A model generated the notes under the pieces. The model made no database searches. It was given only the letters and a program-made list of their open reading frames with translations, and was not told the origin of the DNA. This document shows, one piece after another, positions 25,984 to 34,272 of a stretch of DNA of 43,066 nt (position 1 is the first letter of the stretch; each line of letters starts with the position of its first letter). The DNA is taken from assembly GCA_016235595.1 (NCBI GenBank), contig JACRJX010000045.1, forward strand, positions 1 through 43,066, in the 5' to 3' direction. The translations under genes were made by a program, and so were the position numbers. Source of the stretch: Verrucomicrobiota bacterium (GTDB lineage: Bacteria; Verrucomicrobiota; Verrucomicrobiia; CAIQCK01).

Positions 25984-27426
25984 ATGACTATGAAAACCTC
26001 CCTCAACATTACACTCACCATTCTCATCGCTCTAACCACTGTCACCGCCGCGCCTGCACCAAAACCTCCGCCGTTCCGGGCCGGCGCAGCTGCGGTGGAC
26101 GTCACGCCGAAACAGTTCCCGCTCAACATGCCAGGCGGGTTCAGCGCGAACATGGCCGAGAGCGCCCACGACCCGCTCCACGCCCGCGCGTTGGTGCTCG
26201 ACGACGGAGCAACCACGCTCGCGATGGTGATCGTGGACAGTCTTGCCGTGGCTGTTGAAACCGCAAACGACGCCAGAGCCATTGCCTCGAAGCGTTGCGG
26301 CATCAAGCCGGAGAACATCCTCGTTGCCGGGACGCACGCCCACAGCGCGCCGTCGTCGAACTCCACCAACGGCCCGCCTCCGGCTGTCGCGTATCGCAAG
26401 CTGCTGGTCGAAGGAATCGCCGAGTCCATCGTCCGCGCTCACAGTGCGCTGCGGCCCGCACAGGTCGGCGTCGCCGCGCATCCGCTGCCGGATGAGGTCT
26501 TCAACCGGCGCTGGTTCCTCAAGCCGGGCAAGATGCCGCTGAACCCCTTCGGCAAGCTGGACCAGGCGAAGATGAACCCCGGCACGAGTCCCGACGTGCT
26601 CGACCGTCCTGCCGGGCCGACCGATCCGGACATCACCATCTTCTCCGTGCAGGACGCGAGACGCCGGCCGCTCGCCCTTCTCGCCAACTACTCTCTCCAC
26701 TACGTCGGCCATTTGCCAAAGGCGCAGGTGTCGGCGGATTACTTTGGCGAGTTTGCCCGGCTCATCCCATCGCGGGTCAACGGCGACACGAACTTCGTCG
26801 CGATGATGTCCAACGGAACCTCTGGCGACATCAACAACATCCCGTTCAACGTCACGCGCCCGCCGCGCGAACCGTTTGAGCAGATCCGCATCGTCGCGCA
26901 AAAGGCCGCCGACACCGCATGGCACGCGCTCCGAAAGATCGAGAAACACAATCCCAACGCGCGGCTCGGCATGTTGCAGCGCGAGGTCACGTTGAAGTAT
27001 CGCCGTCCCACCGCCGAGCAGGTCGCTGATGCGAAGAAGGTGCTCGCGACCAAGAAAGCCGACCGCGAAAAACTGCCGCGCCTCGCCGAGAACTACGCTC
27101 GCGGCACCATCGCTGCGGCCGAGCGCAAAGACGAAACAACCAAGGTCATTGTCCAAGCCATCCGCATCGGCGACTTCGCCATCTGCTGCCTGCCGTTCGA
27201 GGTCTTCTGCGAGATTGGCCTCGACCTGAAGAAACGCAGCCCATTCGAGCGCACGATGGTCATCAGCATCGCCAACGGCCGGCACGGCTACCTGCCGACG
27301 CCCGAGCAACACAAGCTCGGCGGCTACGAGACATGGATCGGCACGTGCAGCGTCCAGGAAGACGCCTCCGTCATCCTCACCAACAATCTGCTCGAAATGC
27401 TGGCCCAGTTGCGGAAGGAAAAGTGA
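25984..27426 (+). CDS. Secreted neutral/alkaline ceramidase-like protein, paralog 2
   Basis: A 480-residue exported protein; the signal runs to about residue 23, and ATG 25990 is an equally good start. The ceramidase-like domain is clear: AGTHAHSAPSSNS with H118 and H120, the second ligand histidine in NYSLHYVGH, LPFEVFCEIG with the ligand Glu, and NGRHGYLPT with the ligand Tyr. The place of the catalytic serine reads NGTSGDINNI, so an Asn stands where ceramidases have Ser after G-D-V/I. The gene starts 1 nt after the stop of the DUF1284-like gene, implying tight coupling. The metal site looks intact but the reaction is uncertain. Confidence 0.8.
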   Translation: MTMKTSLNITLTILIALTTVTAAPAPKPPPFRAGAAAVDVTPKQFPLNMPGGFSANMAESAHDPLHARALVLDDGATTLAMVIVDSLAVAVETANDARAIASKRCGIKPENILVAGTHAHSAPSSNSTNGPPPAVAYRKLLVEGIAESIVRAHSALRPAQVGVAAHPLPDEVFNRRWFLKPGKMPLNPFGKLDQAKMNPGTSPDVLDRPAGPTDPDITIFSVQDARRRPLALLANYSLHYVGHLPKAQVSADYFGEFARLIPSRVNGDTNFVAMMSNGTSGDINNIPFNVTRPPREPFEQIRIVAQKAADTAWHALRKIEKHNPNARLGMLQREVTLKYRRPTAEQVADAKKVLATKKADREKLPRLAENYARGTIAAAERKDETTKVIVQAIRIGDFAICCLPFEVFCEIGLDLKKRSPFERTMVISIANGRHGYLPTPEQHKLGGYETWIGTCSVQEDASVILTNNLLEMLAQLRKEK

Positions 27427-27556
27427 AACCCCTCGTCGCCGCGGGACAGAAAACGATGAACGACGCGACCAATGCGAAGAAGCCATCGCAGGAAGTTCCC
27501 AACAAACCTAAAACCCCGTGATGATCGGTAGTGGTGCGCCATCCAAACAAACAGCC

Positions 27557-29680
27557 ATGAAACCAATTCTTTCCATCCTTGCCGCACTGTTCGTCTCCTT
27601 CTTGAGCGCACACGCTGAAGACATCCGCTTGCAGCCACTCAAAGACCTGAACGGTTACTTCCCCTTCAATCCTCCGTCGTCGTTGAGCGACTGGAACGTG
27701 CGAAAGGAGTATGTGCGGCGGCAGATTCTGGTGGCGACGGGTCTGTGGCCGATGCCGACGAAGACGCCGCTCAATGCAGTGAGCCACGGCAAGATTGACT
27801 GCGGCGAATACACGGTGGAGAAAGTTTATTTCGAGAGCGCCCCCGGCTTCTTCGTCACGGGCAATCTGTATCGCCCGAAAAACATCAAGGGCAAGGTGCC
27901 GGGCGTAATGCTCGCCCACGGCCACCGGCAGAATGCGCGTCTCGATCTAACTGCCGAGGACAAGCTGCGCAGGGACATCGCCGACGGCGCGGAGCGCTTC
28001 GAGAAGGGCGGACGCAGCACTTACCAGGCGATGTGCCGCCAACTCGCCCTTATGGGCTGCGTTGTCTGGCAGTGGGACATGCTCAGCGACTCGGACTCGA
28101 TCCAGTTCTCACGCGAAGTGGTGCATGGCTTCGCCAAGCAGCGGCCAGAGATGAACACCGTGGAGAACTGGGGCCTCTACAGCCCGCAGGCGGAGTCGCA
28201 TTGCCAGTGCATCATGGGATTGCAAACGCTCAATGCCATTCGCGGCCTTGATTTCCTGCTCAGCCTGCCCGAGGTAGACCCGGAACGCACCGCCATCACG
28301 GGCGGCAGCGGCGGTGGCACGCAGACGATGATGCTTGCGGCGATTGACGACCGCATCAAGCTCTCCTTCCCGGTCGTGATGGTCAGCACCGCGATGCAAG
28401 GCGGCTGCACCTGCGAGGGAGCGAGCCTGCTGCGCGTGAACACCGGCAATGTCGAATTCGCCGCGCTGTTCGCGCCGAAACCGCAGGGTATGAACAGCGC
28501 GGACGACTGGACGAAGGAGATGGCCGTCAAAGGCTTCCCTGAGTTGCAGAAGCTCTACGCAGCCTACGGCAAGAAGGACAATGTCTTCCTCCTGCGTGGC
28601 GAACACTTCCCACACAATTACAACGCCGTCACGCGCTCCGCCTTCTACACGTTCCTCAACAAGCACTTCAAACTTGGCTTCAAGTCGCCCGTGATCGAGA
28701 CAGACTTTGAACCGCTGCCGCCTGAACAACTCAGCGTCTGGAACGACAAGCATCCCGCGCCGAAGGCCGCCGATCCTGATTTCGAGCGCAAGCTGCTCAA
28801 GTGGTTCACCGACGATGCCGACAAACAACTCCGCGCTGCCGCGGCGACACCGGAAGGCATGCAGAAGACCATCCGCCCAGCGGTGGAAGTGCTCATCGGC
28901 CGCACGTTTGCAAATGCAGGCACCATCGAATGGAAATCGAAAGACAAAGAAGATCGCGGTGACCACCTCGAAATGACCGGCACGCTGCTCAACAAGACTC
29001 ATGGCGAGGAATTAAGCGCCGTCTGGTTCCAGCCGAAGCAATCCAACAGCCGTGCCGTTGTCTGGCTCGATGACAACGGCAAAGCCGCACTCCGTGACAC
29101 CGACGGCAGTGTGAAACCCGCTGTGATGAAGCTCGTGAAGGCTGGCGTGACGGTGCTCGCCGCCGACTTGTTCTTCCAAGGGGGCGAACCCGTGAAACAA
29201 ACGAGGGTCGTGCAGCAGAAGAACCCGCGCGAGTTCGCTGGCTACACCTTCGGTTACAACCACGCGCTCTTTGCCCAGCGCACGCATGATGTGCTCACCC
29301 TCGTGCGTTTCCTCCGCAATGAAAAGGCCGGCGCGCATCCGAATCCGAAGACCATCGCCGTCGCCGGCTGGGCCAGCACTGGCCCTATCGTCGTCACGGC
29401 GCGCGCTCTCGCCGGTGGAGCAATTGAACGCGCCGCCGTTGACACCAACGGCTTCCGCTTTAGCAAACTGCTCGACTACCGCGATCCCATGTTCCTGCCC
29501 GGTGGAGCCAAGTATCTCGACCTGTCCTCCATGATCGCGCTCAATGCCCCTCACCTGCTCTGGCTTGCGGGCGAGCGTAAGAAGCCCGAGCTATCTGGCG
29601 CCAAGTTCGATCAACTCACCATCTTCACTGGCCATGCGAAAGACAAACAAGCCTCGGCCATCGAATGGCTCCTGAAGTAG
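27557..29680 (+). CDS. Secreted double-domain alpha/beta hydrolase (esterase-like)
   Basis: A 707-residue exported protein starting MKPILSILAALFVSFLSAHA. Domain 1 (about 20-390) is an acetylxylan-esterase-like alpha/beta hydrolase: LAHGHRQNARL, the nucleophile elbow GGSGGG with Ser251, and a likely catalytic His in LLRGEHFPHNYN. Domain 2 (about 450-705) looks like a second hydrolase fold: AVVWLDDNGKAAL, then VAGWASTGP with Ser607 at the elbow position, then PHLLWLAGE. Single-domain relatives are about half this length. It closes the co-oriented run that began at 19313, although a 130-bp gap separates it from paralog 2, so it may have its own promoter. Confidence 0.78.
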   Translation: MKPILSILAALFVSFLSAHAEDIRLQPLKDLNGYFPFNPPSSLSDWNVRKEYVRRQILVATGLWPMPTKTPLNAVSHGKIDCGEYTVEKVYFESAPGFFVTGNLYRPKNIKGKVPGVMLAHGHRQNARLDLTAEDKLRRDIADGAERFEKGGRSTYQAMCRQLALMGCVVWQWDMLSDSDSIQFSREVVHGFAKQRPEMNTVENWGLYSPQAESHCQCIMGLQTLNAIRGLDFLLSLPEVDPERTAITGGSGGGTQTMMLAAIDDRIKLSFPVVMVSTAMQGGCTCEGASLLRVNTGNVEFAALFAPKPQGMNSADDWTKEMAVKGFPELQKLYAAYGKKDNVFLLRGEHFPHNYNAVTRSAFYTFLNKHFKLGFKSPVIETDFEPLPPEQLSVWNDKHPAPKAADPDFERKLLKWFTDDADKQLRAAAATPEGMQKTIRPAVEVLIGRTFANAGTIEWKSKDKEDRGDHLEMTGTLLNKTHGEELSAVWFQPKQSNSRAVVWLDDNGKAALRDTDGSVKPAVMKLVKAGVTVLAADLFFQGGEPVKQTRVVQQKNPREFAGYTFGYNHALFAQRTHDVLTLVRFLRNEKAGAHPNPKTIAVAGWASTGPIVVTARALAGGAIERAAVDTNGFRFSKLLDYRDPMFLPGGAKYLDLSSMIALNAPHLLWLAGERKKPELSGAKFDQLTIFTGHAKDKQASAIEWLLK

Positions 29681-29745
29681 CATCGCGCCCCGCTTTGCAG
29701 GCAAGCCACGATGAATGGAGATGTTTATCAGCAAAGGAGCGTTGA

Positions 29746-30249
29746 GTGGACGAAGAACTGACTGCCATTGTCATCTTGGGAGCGCCCAATGATGAACAGG
29801 GAATTCTTTCCAGCATTGCCAAGGAACGCTGTGAGCAGGGGCTGCAAGAGTATCAGCGACATCCCGGGGCCAAGATTCTCCCCACCGGCGGATGGGGGCC
29901 TCATTTCAACACAACGGCCAAGCCGCATGGTCACTACGTGCGCGAACATCTCAAAATGCGTGGCATTCCCGACGAAGCGTTCGTGCAGTGCGCGGAAAGC
30001 TCCAACACAATCGAAGACGCCAAACTATGCCGCCCCATCGTTGCGCAGCACGGCTTCAGAAAGTTGATTGTAGTCACGTCGGATTTCCATGTGCCGCGCG
30101 CACGTTTTCTGTTCGAGCAGGAGTTTCCGGGATTCTCAATGGAGTTCTCACCATCCCGCACGCAGCTTCCCGAAGACGATTTGCGGAGGCGAATCCTGCA
30201 CGAACAGACTGCCCTCGCCAAGTTGCAACAGAACAATGCGGCGATATAG
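29746..30249 (+). CDS. YdcF/DUF218-family protein, soluble form
   Basis: A 167-residue protein read from GTG 29746, which has a good ribosome binding site (AAAGGAG, 29733-29739). TAIVILGAPNDEQGILSS at the start, GAKILPTGGWG, ESSNTIEDAK and KLIVVTSDFHVPRARFLFEQ are the family signature (G-G, S-x-N-T-x-E-D and T-S-x-x-H-x-x-R-A). DUF218 proteins such as SanA and YdcF act near envelope synthesis in some bacteria. This copy lacks the N-terminal membrane helices seen in many members, so it is likely cytoplasmic. The activity is unproven. Confidence 0.85.
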   Translation: MDEELTAIVILGAPNDEQGILSSIAKERCEQGLQEYQRHPGAKILPTGGWGPHFNTTAKPHGHYVREHLKMRGIPDEAFVQCAESSNTIEDAKLCRPIVAQHGFRKLIVVTSDFHVPRARFLFEQEFPGFSMEFSPSRTQLPEDDLRRRILHEQTALAKLQQNNAAI

Positions 30250-30379
30250 ACGCGGCGAACACCGGTTCGCCCAACTTGGGCGTTTGACAGATTTCAAACC
30301 GGGTGGCGTTATACCGCGCGGGAAAGCGCGCCTGCTTCGGTAGAATATGGACACTACTGGACAGGAAAGGATGGCTGAC

Positions 30380-30886
30380 ATGAACGCGCGTAATCTCTGG
30401 TCCAAGATTCTCACAGTGGCTGGCGGCATCGGGATGGCGGTCGGAGCTGTTGACCCGTTGGAGGGATCGCTCCTCATCCTTCCCGGCAGCGGCCTGCTCG
30501 CACTCGGCGTCTGGCTCAGCCAAGCCGAACGCCGGGCGATCGCCTGCAAGGTATGGGCGTTCATTCTGATCGTGGCTGGAATGGGGGCAATGTGTGGACT
30601 GGGCATGGCGGGCGGCTGTGGCGGCTCATCGGGACGTTCGATTTGGTGGGGTCTGCTAGTGCTGCCGTATTTGATTGGGTGGTCCATGGCGATGTGGGGG
30701 CCGGGGTCGCCGCGCTGGTTGGCGGTGCTGGGTATCGGCGTCGGCGTGTGGTTCCTGAATCTGACGTTTATCGCCAAAGGGGGCGTGAGCATCGTTTGCG
30801 GCACTGTCGGCGCCCTGACCATCGCCGGCTCCATCTACCGGCTCTGGGCGGGCCGGAGAGTCAAGACGATGACGGTGGTCGCCTGA
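30380..30886 (+). CDS. Polytopic membrane protein of unknown function
   Basis: A 168-residue protein with about five hydrophobic segments (ILTVAGGIGMAVGAV, LLILPGSGLLALGVWL, VWAFILIVAGMGAMCGLG, WWGLLVLPYLIGWSMAMW, LAVLGIGVGVWFLNLTF). The start at ATG 30380 is preferred because AGGAAAGGA (30363-30371) sits 8 nt before it; ATG 30371 or 30347 are possible but badly spaced. No family was recognised. The next small membrane-protein gene follows on the same strand with a 17-bp gap, suggesting a two-gene unit. Confidence 0.55.
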   Translation: MNARNLWSKILTVAGGIGMAVGAVDPLEGSLLILPGSGLLALGVWLSQAERRAIACKVWAFILIVAGMGAMCGLGMAGGCGGSSGRSIWWGLLVLPYLIGWSMAMWGPGSPRWLAVLGIGVGVWFLNLTFIAKGGVSIVCGTVGALTIAGSIYRLWAGRRVKTMTVVA

Positions 30887-30903
30887 GTAGAAAGGAGCAA
30901 GTC

Positions 30904-31278
30904 ATGAAAGACACATTGTTGATAATCAGGAACGGGGCATTACTTATGCAGTTTATGGGGTTTGTCGGAATGTTAACTACGCTTAACGCGTCGTTTGACA
31001 TTCCATGCAATATCTTTGGTGTGTCAGGCTTGGTGGTCCTGCTACTGACGATCAAGCTTGGTGAGCCCAGAATCCAGAAGCTGTTCTTCATCCTCGCTGG
31101 TGTGGCGGGGGCGGGATCGTTAATCGCCTTGAACGGGTTCAAACTCTTGGCTTGGTTTGGACACACACCCGGCGGGGATGGCGGCGGCATCACCGTTCCG
31201 ATGCTCATTCTTTGCCCGGTATTGTTCCTCATCGGTAGCATCGGTGCCATCGTGTGTCTGGTCCGGTCACTGAAGTGA
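30904..31278 (+). CDS. Small polytopic membrane protein of unknown function
   Basis: A 124-residue protein starting MKDTLLIIRNGALLM, with a strong ribosome binding site (AAAGGAGC, 30890-30897). Four hydrophobic segments are visible (residues about 5-25, 36-50, 58-82 and 96-120), with a glycine-rich loop HTPGGDGGG between the third and fourth. No family was recognised. The frame is open much further upstream, but that part overlaps the previous gene and has no start with a binding site. The codon use is less GC-rich than its neighbours. Confidence 0.6.
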   Translation: MKDTLLIIRNGALLMQFMGFVGMLTTLNASFDIPCNIFGVSGLVVLLLTIKLGEPRIQKLFFILAGVAGAGSLIALNGFKLLAWFGHTPGGDGGGITVPMLILCPVLFLIGSIGAIVCLVRSLK

Positions 31279-31385
31279 GGAAAGGCGAAGGACTGGAGCA
31301 CGCCCTAAGTAATCGCGTCACGGAGTGACGCGGCTACTTTTCTTGTGGCGCGGGGGCGGCGGGCAGTGGCAGGCTGCCACTTGCC

Positions 31386-32879
31386 ATGAAGAAGCTCTGC
31401 ATCCTCTCTCTCGCCGCCCTGCTGCTGGCTCCGTTGGCCGAGGCGGCTCAACTCCAAGCCGGCGTCGCCAAGGTGGACATCACGGACCGCACGGTGCCCG
31501 TCAATGACCCGTTGTTCGCCAAGGCACTGGTGCTGCGCGATGGCACGACCACCGCGGCCATCATCACCGTGGACGCCGTCGCCATCGGTGAGCTTGGCAG
31601 GATCAAGACCGGCTTCCTCGCCAACGTTCGCGCGCTGCTCCAGAAGGAATTCAACATCCCGCCGTCGAACGTCCTCGTCAACGCCAGCCATTGTCACGGC
31701 ATCGTGTGCAAGGACTACGAGAAGCTGACCGTGCAGGCGGTGCGGGACGCGTGCCGGAACATGGTGCCCGTGAAGATTGGCGCGGGACGCGGCCGCGAGG
31801 ACCGCGTCTCGGAGAACCGCAGGCTCAAGTTGAAGGACGGCAGCGAAACCGACGTGCGCCATGCCTATTCGGTGGCTCCCGACGAACAAGTGGTCGGCAT
31901 CGGGCCGATGGACCCGGAGATCGGCCTGCTTCGCCTCGACAAACAGAACGGCCAGCCGCTCGCGGTCATCTATAACTTCGCGGTCCATCCCATCCAGACC
32001 GTGCCGAGCCGCGGCAACACAGCCGACATCACCGGCTTTGCCTCGCGGGCCATCGAGGACGCGCTCGGCGACGGCGCGCTCGCCATTTTCCTCCAAGGCT
32101 GCTGCGGCGACATCAACCCGGTGCAATACAAGGACGTCCACAATCCCCGCGACGCCGAGACGCTCGGGAACCTGCTGGGCCTCAGCGCGGTGCGTGCGCT
32201 GCGGAAGATACAGACGCGCGAGGACGGCGGCCTGCGTGTCATCAACGAACTCCTTCCCCTGCCCCGCGCTGCCGACATGGAGCAGCGCATGGCCGCGATC
32301 GAGGCCGAGCAGACGCGCCTGCTCAAGTCGTTGCGGGGCACCAGCCTCAATCTCAAGACCTTCATTCCGTTGTTCGTGCAATACAACCTCGCCACCAACT
32401 TCCCGTCCTATTCCAGCCACCGCTACCTGCTCGACAAGTCCCTCGGCCGCGAAGACCTCGCCAAACTCGACGCCGAGAACCGCGCGAACATGCAGCGCTA
32501 CATCCAGAACATCCACACGATGGAACAGATCACGCGGCTCCAGGCGAACCTGGGCCTTCTCAAGATGCATCACGCGCAAAACGTGGCCGCCGGCAAACCG
32601 ACGATTGATGTCGAGGTCGTGGGCCTGCGGGTCGGCGACTTCGTGCTCGTGACGTTCCCCGGCGAGCTGACCGTCGAGATCGGCCTCGGCATCAAGAAGC
32701 GCGCCCCTGCCCCGTTCACCTTCGTCGCCGGCTACACCAACGGCTACATCTACTACGCGCCCACCGCGGAAGGACGGAAGAACAAGGGCTTCGCACAAGA
32801 AGATTGCGACTGTCTGCTGGCGCCCGAATGGCAGAAGCTGTTCGAGGAAAAGGTGACCGCCATACTGAAGAAGCTGTGA
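31386..32879 (+). CDS. Secreted neutral/alkaline ceramidase-like protein, paralog 3
   Basis: A 497-residue exported protein with signal MKKLCILSLAALLLAPLAEAA. Ceramidase-type ligands: NASHCHG with H102 and H104, YNFAVHPIQ, FPGELTVEIG and NGYIYYAPT. The nucleophile region reads GCCGDINPV, with Asn where characterised ceramidases have Ser. A helical insertion at about residues 290-400 is longer than in paralog 4. Its stop codon overlaps the GTG start of paralog 4 (GTGA), so the two are translated together. A damaged copy of its last 80 bases lies at 35541-35820. Confidence 0.82.
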   Translation: MKKLCILSLAALLLAPLAEAAQLQAGVAKVDITDRTVPVNDPLFAKALVLRDGTTTAAIITVDAVAIGELGRIKTGFLANVRALLQKEFNIPPSNVLVNASHCHGIVCKDYEKLTVQAVRDACRNMVPVKIGAGRGREDRVSENRRLKLKDGSETDVRHAYSVAPDEQVVGIGPMDPEIGLLRLDKQNGQPLAVIYNFAVHPIQTVPSRGNTADITGFASRAIEDALGDGALAIFLQGCCGDINPVQYKDVHNPRDAETLGNLLGLSAVRALRKIQTREDGGLRVINELLPLPRAADMEQRMAAIEAEQTRLLKSLRGTSLNLKTFIPLFVQYNLATNFPSYSSHRYLLDKSLGREDLAKLDAENRANMQRYIQNIHTMEQITRLQANLGLLKMHHAQNVAAGKPTIDVEVVGLRVGDFVLVTFPGELTVEIGLGIKKRAPAPFTFVAGYTNGYIYYAPTAEGRKNKGFAQEDCDCLLAPEWQKLFEEKVTAILKKL

Positions 32880-34198
32880 GTAGTAGCACGAACATCGTCA
32901 GTCCCAAACTCATCCTCACCCTTGCCGCCCTGCTGCTGGCACCGCTGGAAGCAGCGCCGTCCAACGACTACACCAATGCGGGGGTCGGCAGCGTGGATAT
33001 TACTCCAACCGAGTCTGTCATGCTGGCGGGATCGCCATCTCAATTGAAGTCTTCATCGGTAAGCACCCGCCTGTATGTGAGAGCGTTGGTTCTTTCAGCA
33101 GCAGGACAGAAGCTGGCGGTCGTCACCTTGGACACGTTGAAATACCCCGTGCAACATGTGCTGCAGGCACGCCAGCAGATCGAGAAGATCACCGGCATCC
33201 CGGCCCGCAACGTCATCATCTGCGCTTCCCATACTCACCGCGGCCCGCTGTGGTCCTATTACAAAGACCAACTGGTAACACCCATTGCGGAGGCGGTGGC
33301 GATTGCGGCACGCGATCTCACGCCGTGCAAGCTCGGAACCGCAAAGGGCAAGGCCGAGGGCGTGAGCGAGTGCCGAAGGGTGATCAAAAATGGAAAGGCC
33401 TGGAACCGATGGCAGTTGGATCCTTCGAAAAGAGATAAATATCCGGCGGAAGGCCCGGCCGATGCCGAGTTCGATGTGCTCGCGGTGATCGGCAAAGACG
33501 GAAGATACAAGGCCGTCGTGTATAACTTCGCCTGTCATGCCGCCAATACCCGCGATCTTGCCGTCTCTGCGGATTATCCCGGCGATGTTCAACAATATGT
33601 CCAGAAACACTTGGGCTATGAAGTGCCCGCGTTGTTCCTTGCCGGAGCCTGTGGCGATGTGAATCCCGTTTACAGCGTGAGCAAGGATCTCTTTGGTGAA
33701 AAGCTCGGCGGAGAAATCATCCGGTGCCTTGGGCAGCTCGAACCCATCGCCAAGCCGTCGCTTTCGATTGAACACCGGGAAATGCAAATGCTAGCGCGGG
33801 AGCATCCGGAACTCAAGGAGTCCGAGATCGCGCGTAATTGGCCCAAACAGCTCGAACACTACAAGAAGACGTTCAACGACATGAAGAAGAGGGAAAAACC
33901 GAGCTACCCATTTTTCTTCACTGGCATCCGCATTGGTGACGACTTCGCGATTGTGACCAATCCCGACGAGCTGTTCTGTGGAATCGGGATGAGCATCAAG
34001 AAACAATCACCCTTTAAGCATACGATGGTCGCAGAGCAGACCAACGGTGCTCACGGCTACGTGCCCACGGCGAAGGCGTTTGAAGGCGGCAGTTATGAAA
34101 CGTGGTTTGGCGAGCATTCCTATCTCACCACGCAGGCTGGCAAAATCATAGAAAAGGAATCGCTCGACATCCTGAATCGCTTGAAACGCGCTGAATAG
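32876..34198 (+). CDS. Secreted neutral/alkaline ceramidase-like protein, paralog 4
   Basis: A 440-residue exported protein; the GTG at 32876 overlaps the paralog 3 stop and gives a signal ending near LLLAPLEAA. Ligand motifs: CASHTHRGP with H119 and H121, YNFACHAAN, NPDELFCGIG and NGAHGYVPT. The nucleophile region is GACGDVNPV, again Asn for Ser. GGSYETWFG after the Tyr motif is shared with paralog 2 (GGYETWIG). Codon use is less GC-rich than in paralog 3, so the pair may not be a recent duplication. Confidence 0.82.
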   Translation: MSSSTNIVSPKLILTLAALLLAPLEAAPSNDYTNAGVGSVDITPTESVMLAGSPSQLKSSSVSTRLYVRALVLSAAGQKLAVVTLDTLKYPVQHVLQARQQIEKITGIPARNVIICASHTHRGPLWSYYKDQLVTPIAEAVAIAARDLTPCKLGTAKGKAEGVSECRRVIKNGKAWNRWQLDPSKRDKYPAEGPADAEFDVLAVIGKDGRYKAVVYNFACHAANTRDLAVSADYPGDVQQYVQKHLGYEVPALFLAGACGDVNPVYSVSKDLFGEKLGGEIIRCLGQLEPIAKPSLSIEHREMQMLAREHPELKESEIARNWPKQLEHYKKTFNDMKKREKPSYPFFFTGIRIGDDFAIVTNPDELFCGIGMSIKKQSPFKHTMVAEQTNGAHGYVPTAKAFEGGSYETWFGEHSYLTTQAGKIIEKESLDILNRLKRAE

Positions 34199-34213
34199 AT
34201 GCCTTTCCACCCA

Positions 34214-34258
34214 TCATCGCCGCAGCGCGGTGATCAACTCGTTCAACTTCACTCGCAA
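34214..34258 (-). pseudogene. Scar of a collagen-like gene 3' end
   Basis: Read on the minus strand, this stretch encodes KLNELITALRR followed by TGA, closely matching the last residues (KIDELIGALRR plus TGA) of the intact collagen-like gene at 36580-37242. Upstream it merges into the 3' end of the M23-like gene, so only the tail remains. It is best read as the leftover of a copied or deleted collagen-like gene. The match is short, so confidence is moderate. Confidence 0.45.
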
Positions 34259-34272
34259 CGATAAGGAAAGAC

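Noticed and set aside
26032..27486. A 484-residue open frame antisense to ceramidase-like paralog 2
   Set aside because: A shadow of third-position GC in the real gene; Arg/Asp/Val-rich with no motif. The same holds for the antisense frame at 31305-32798.
27423..27521. A 32-residue frame from GTG overlapping the paralog 2 stop
   Set aside because: Too short, low complexity and no binding site; probably chance.
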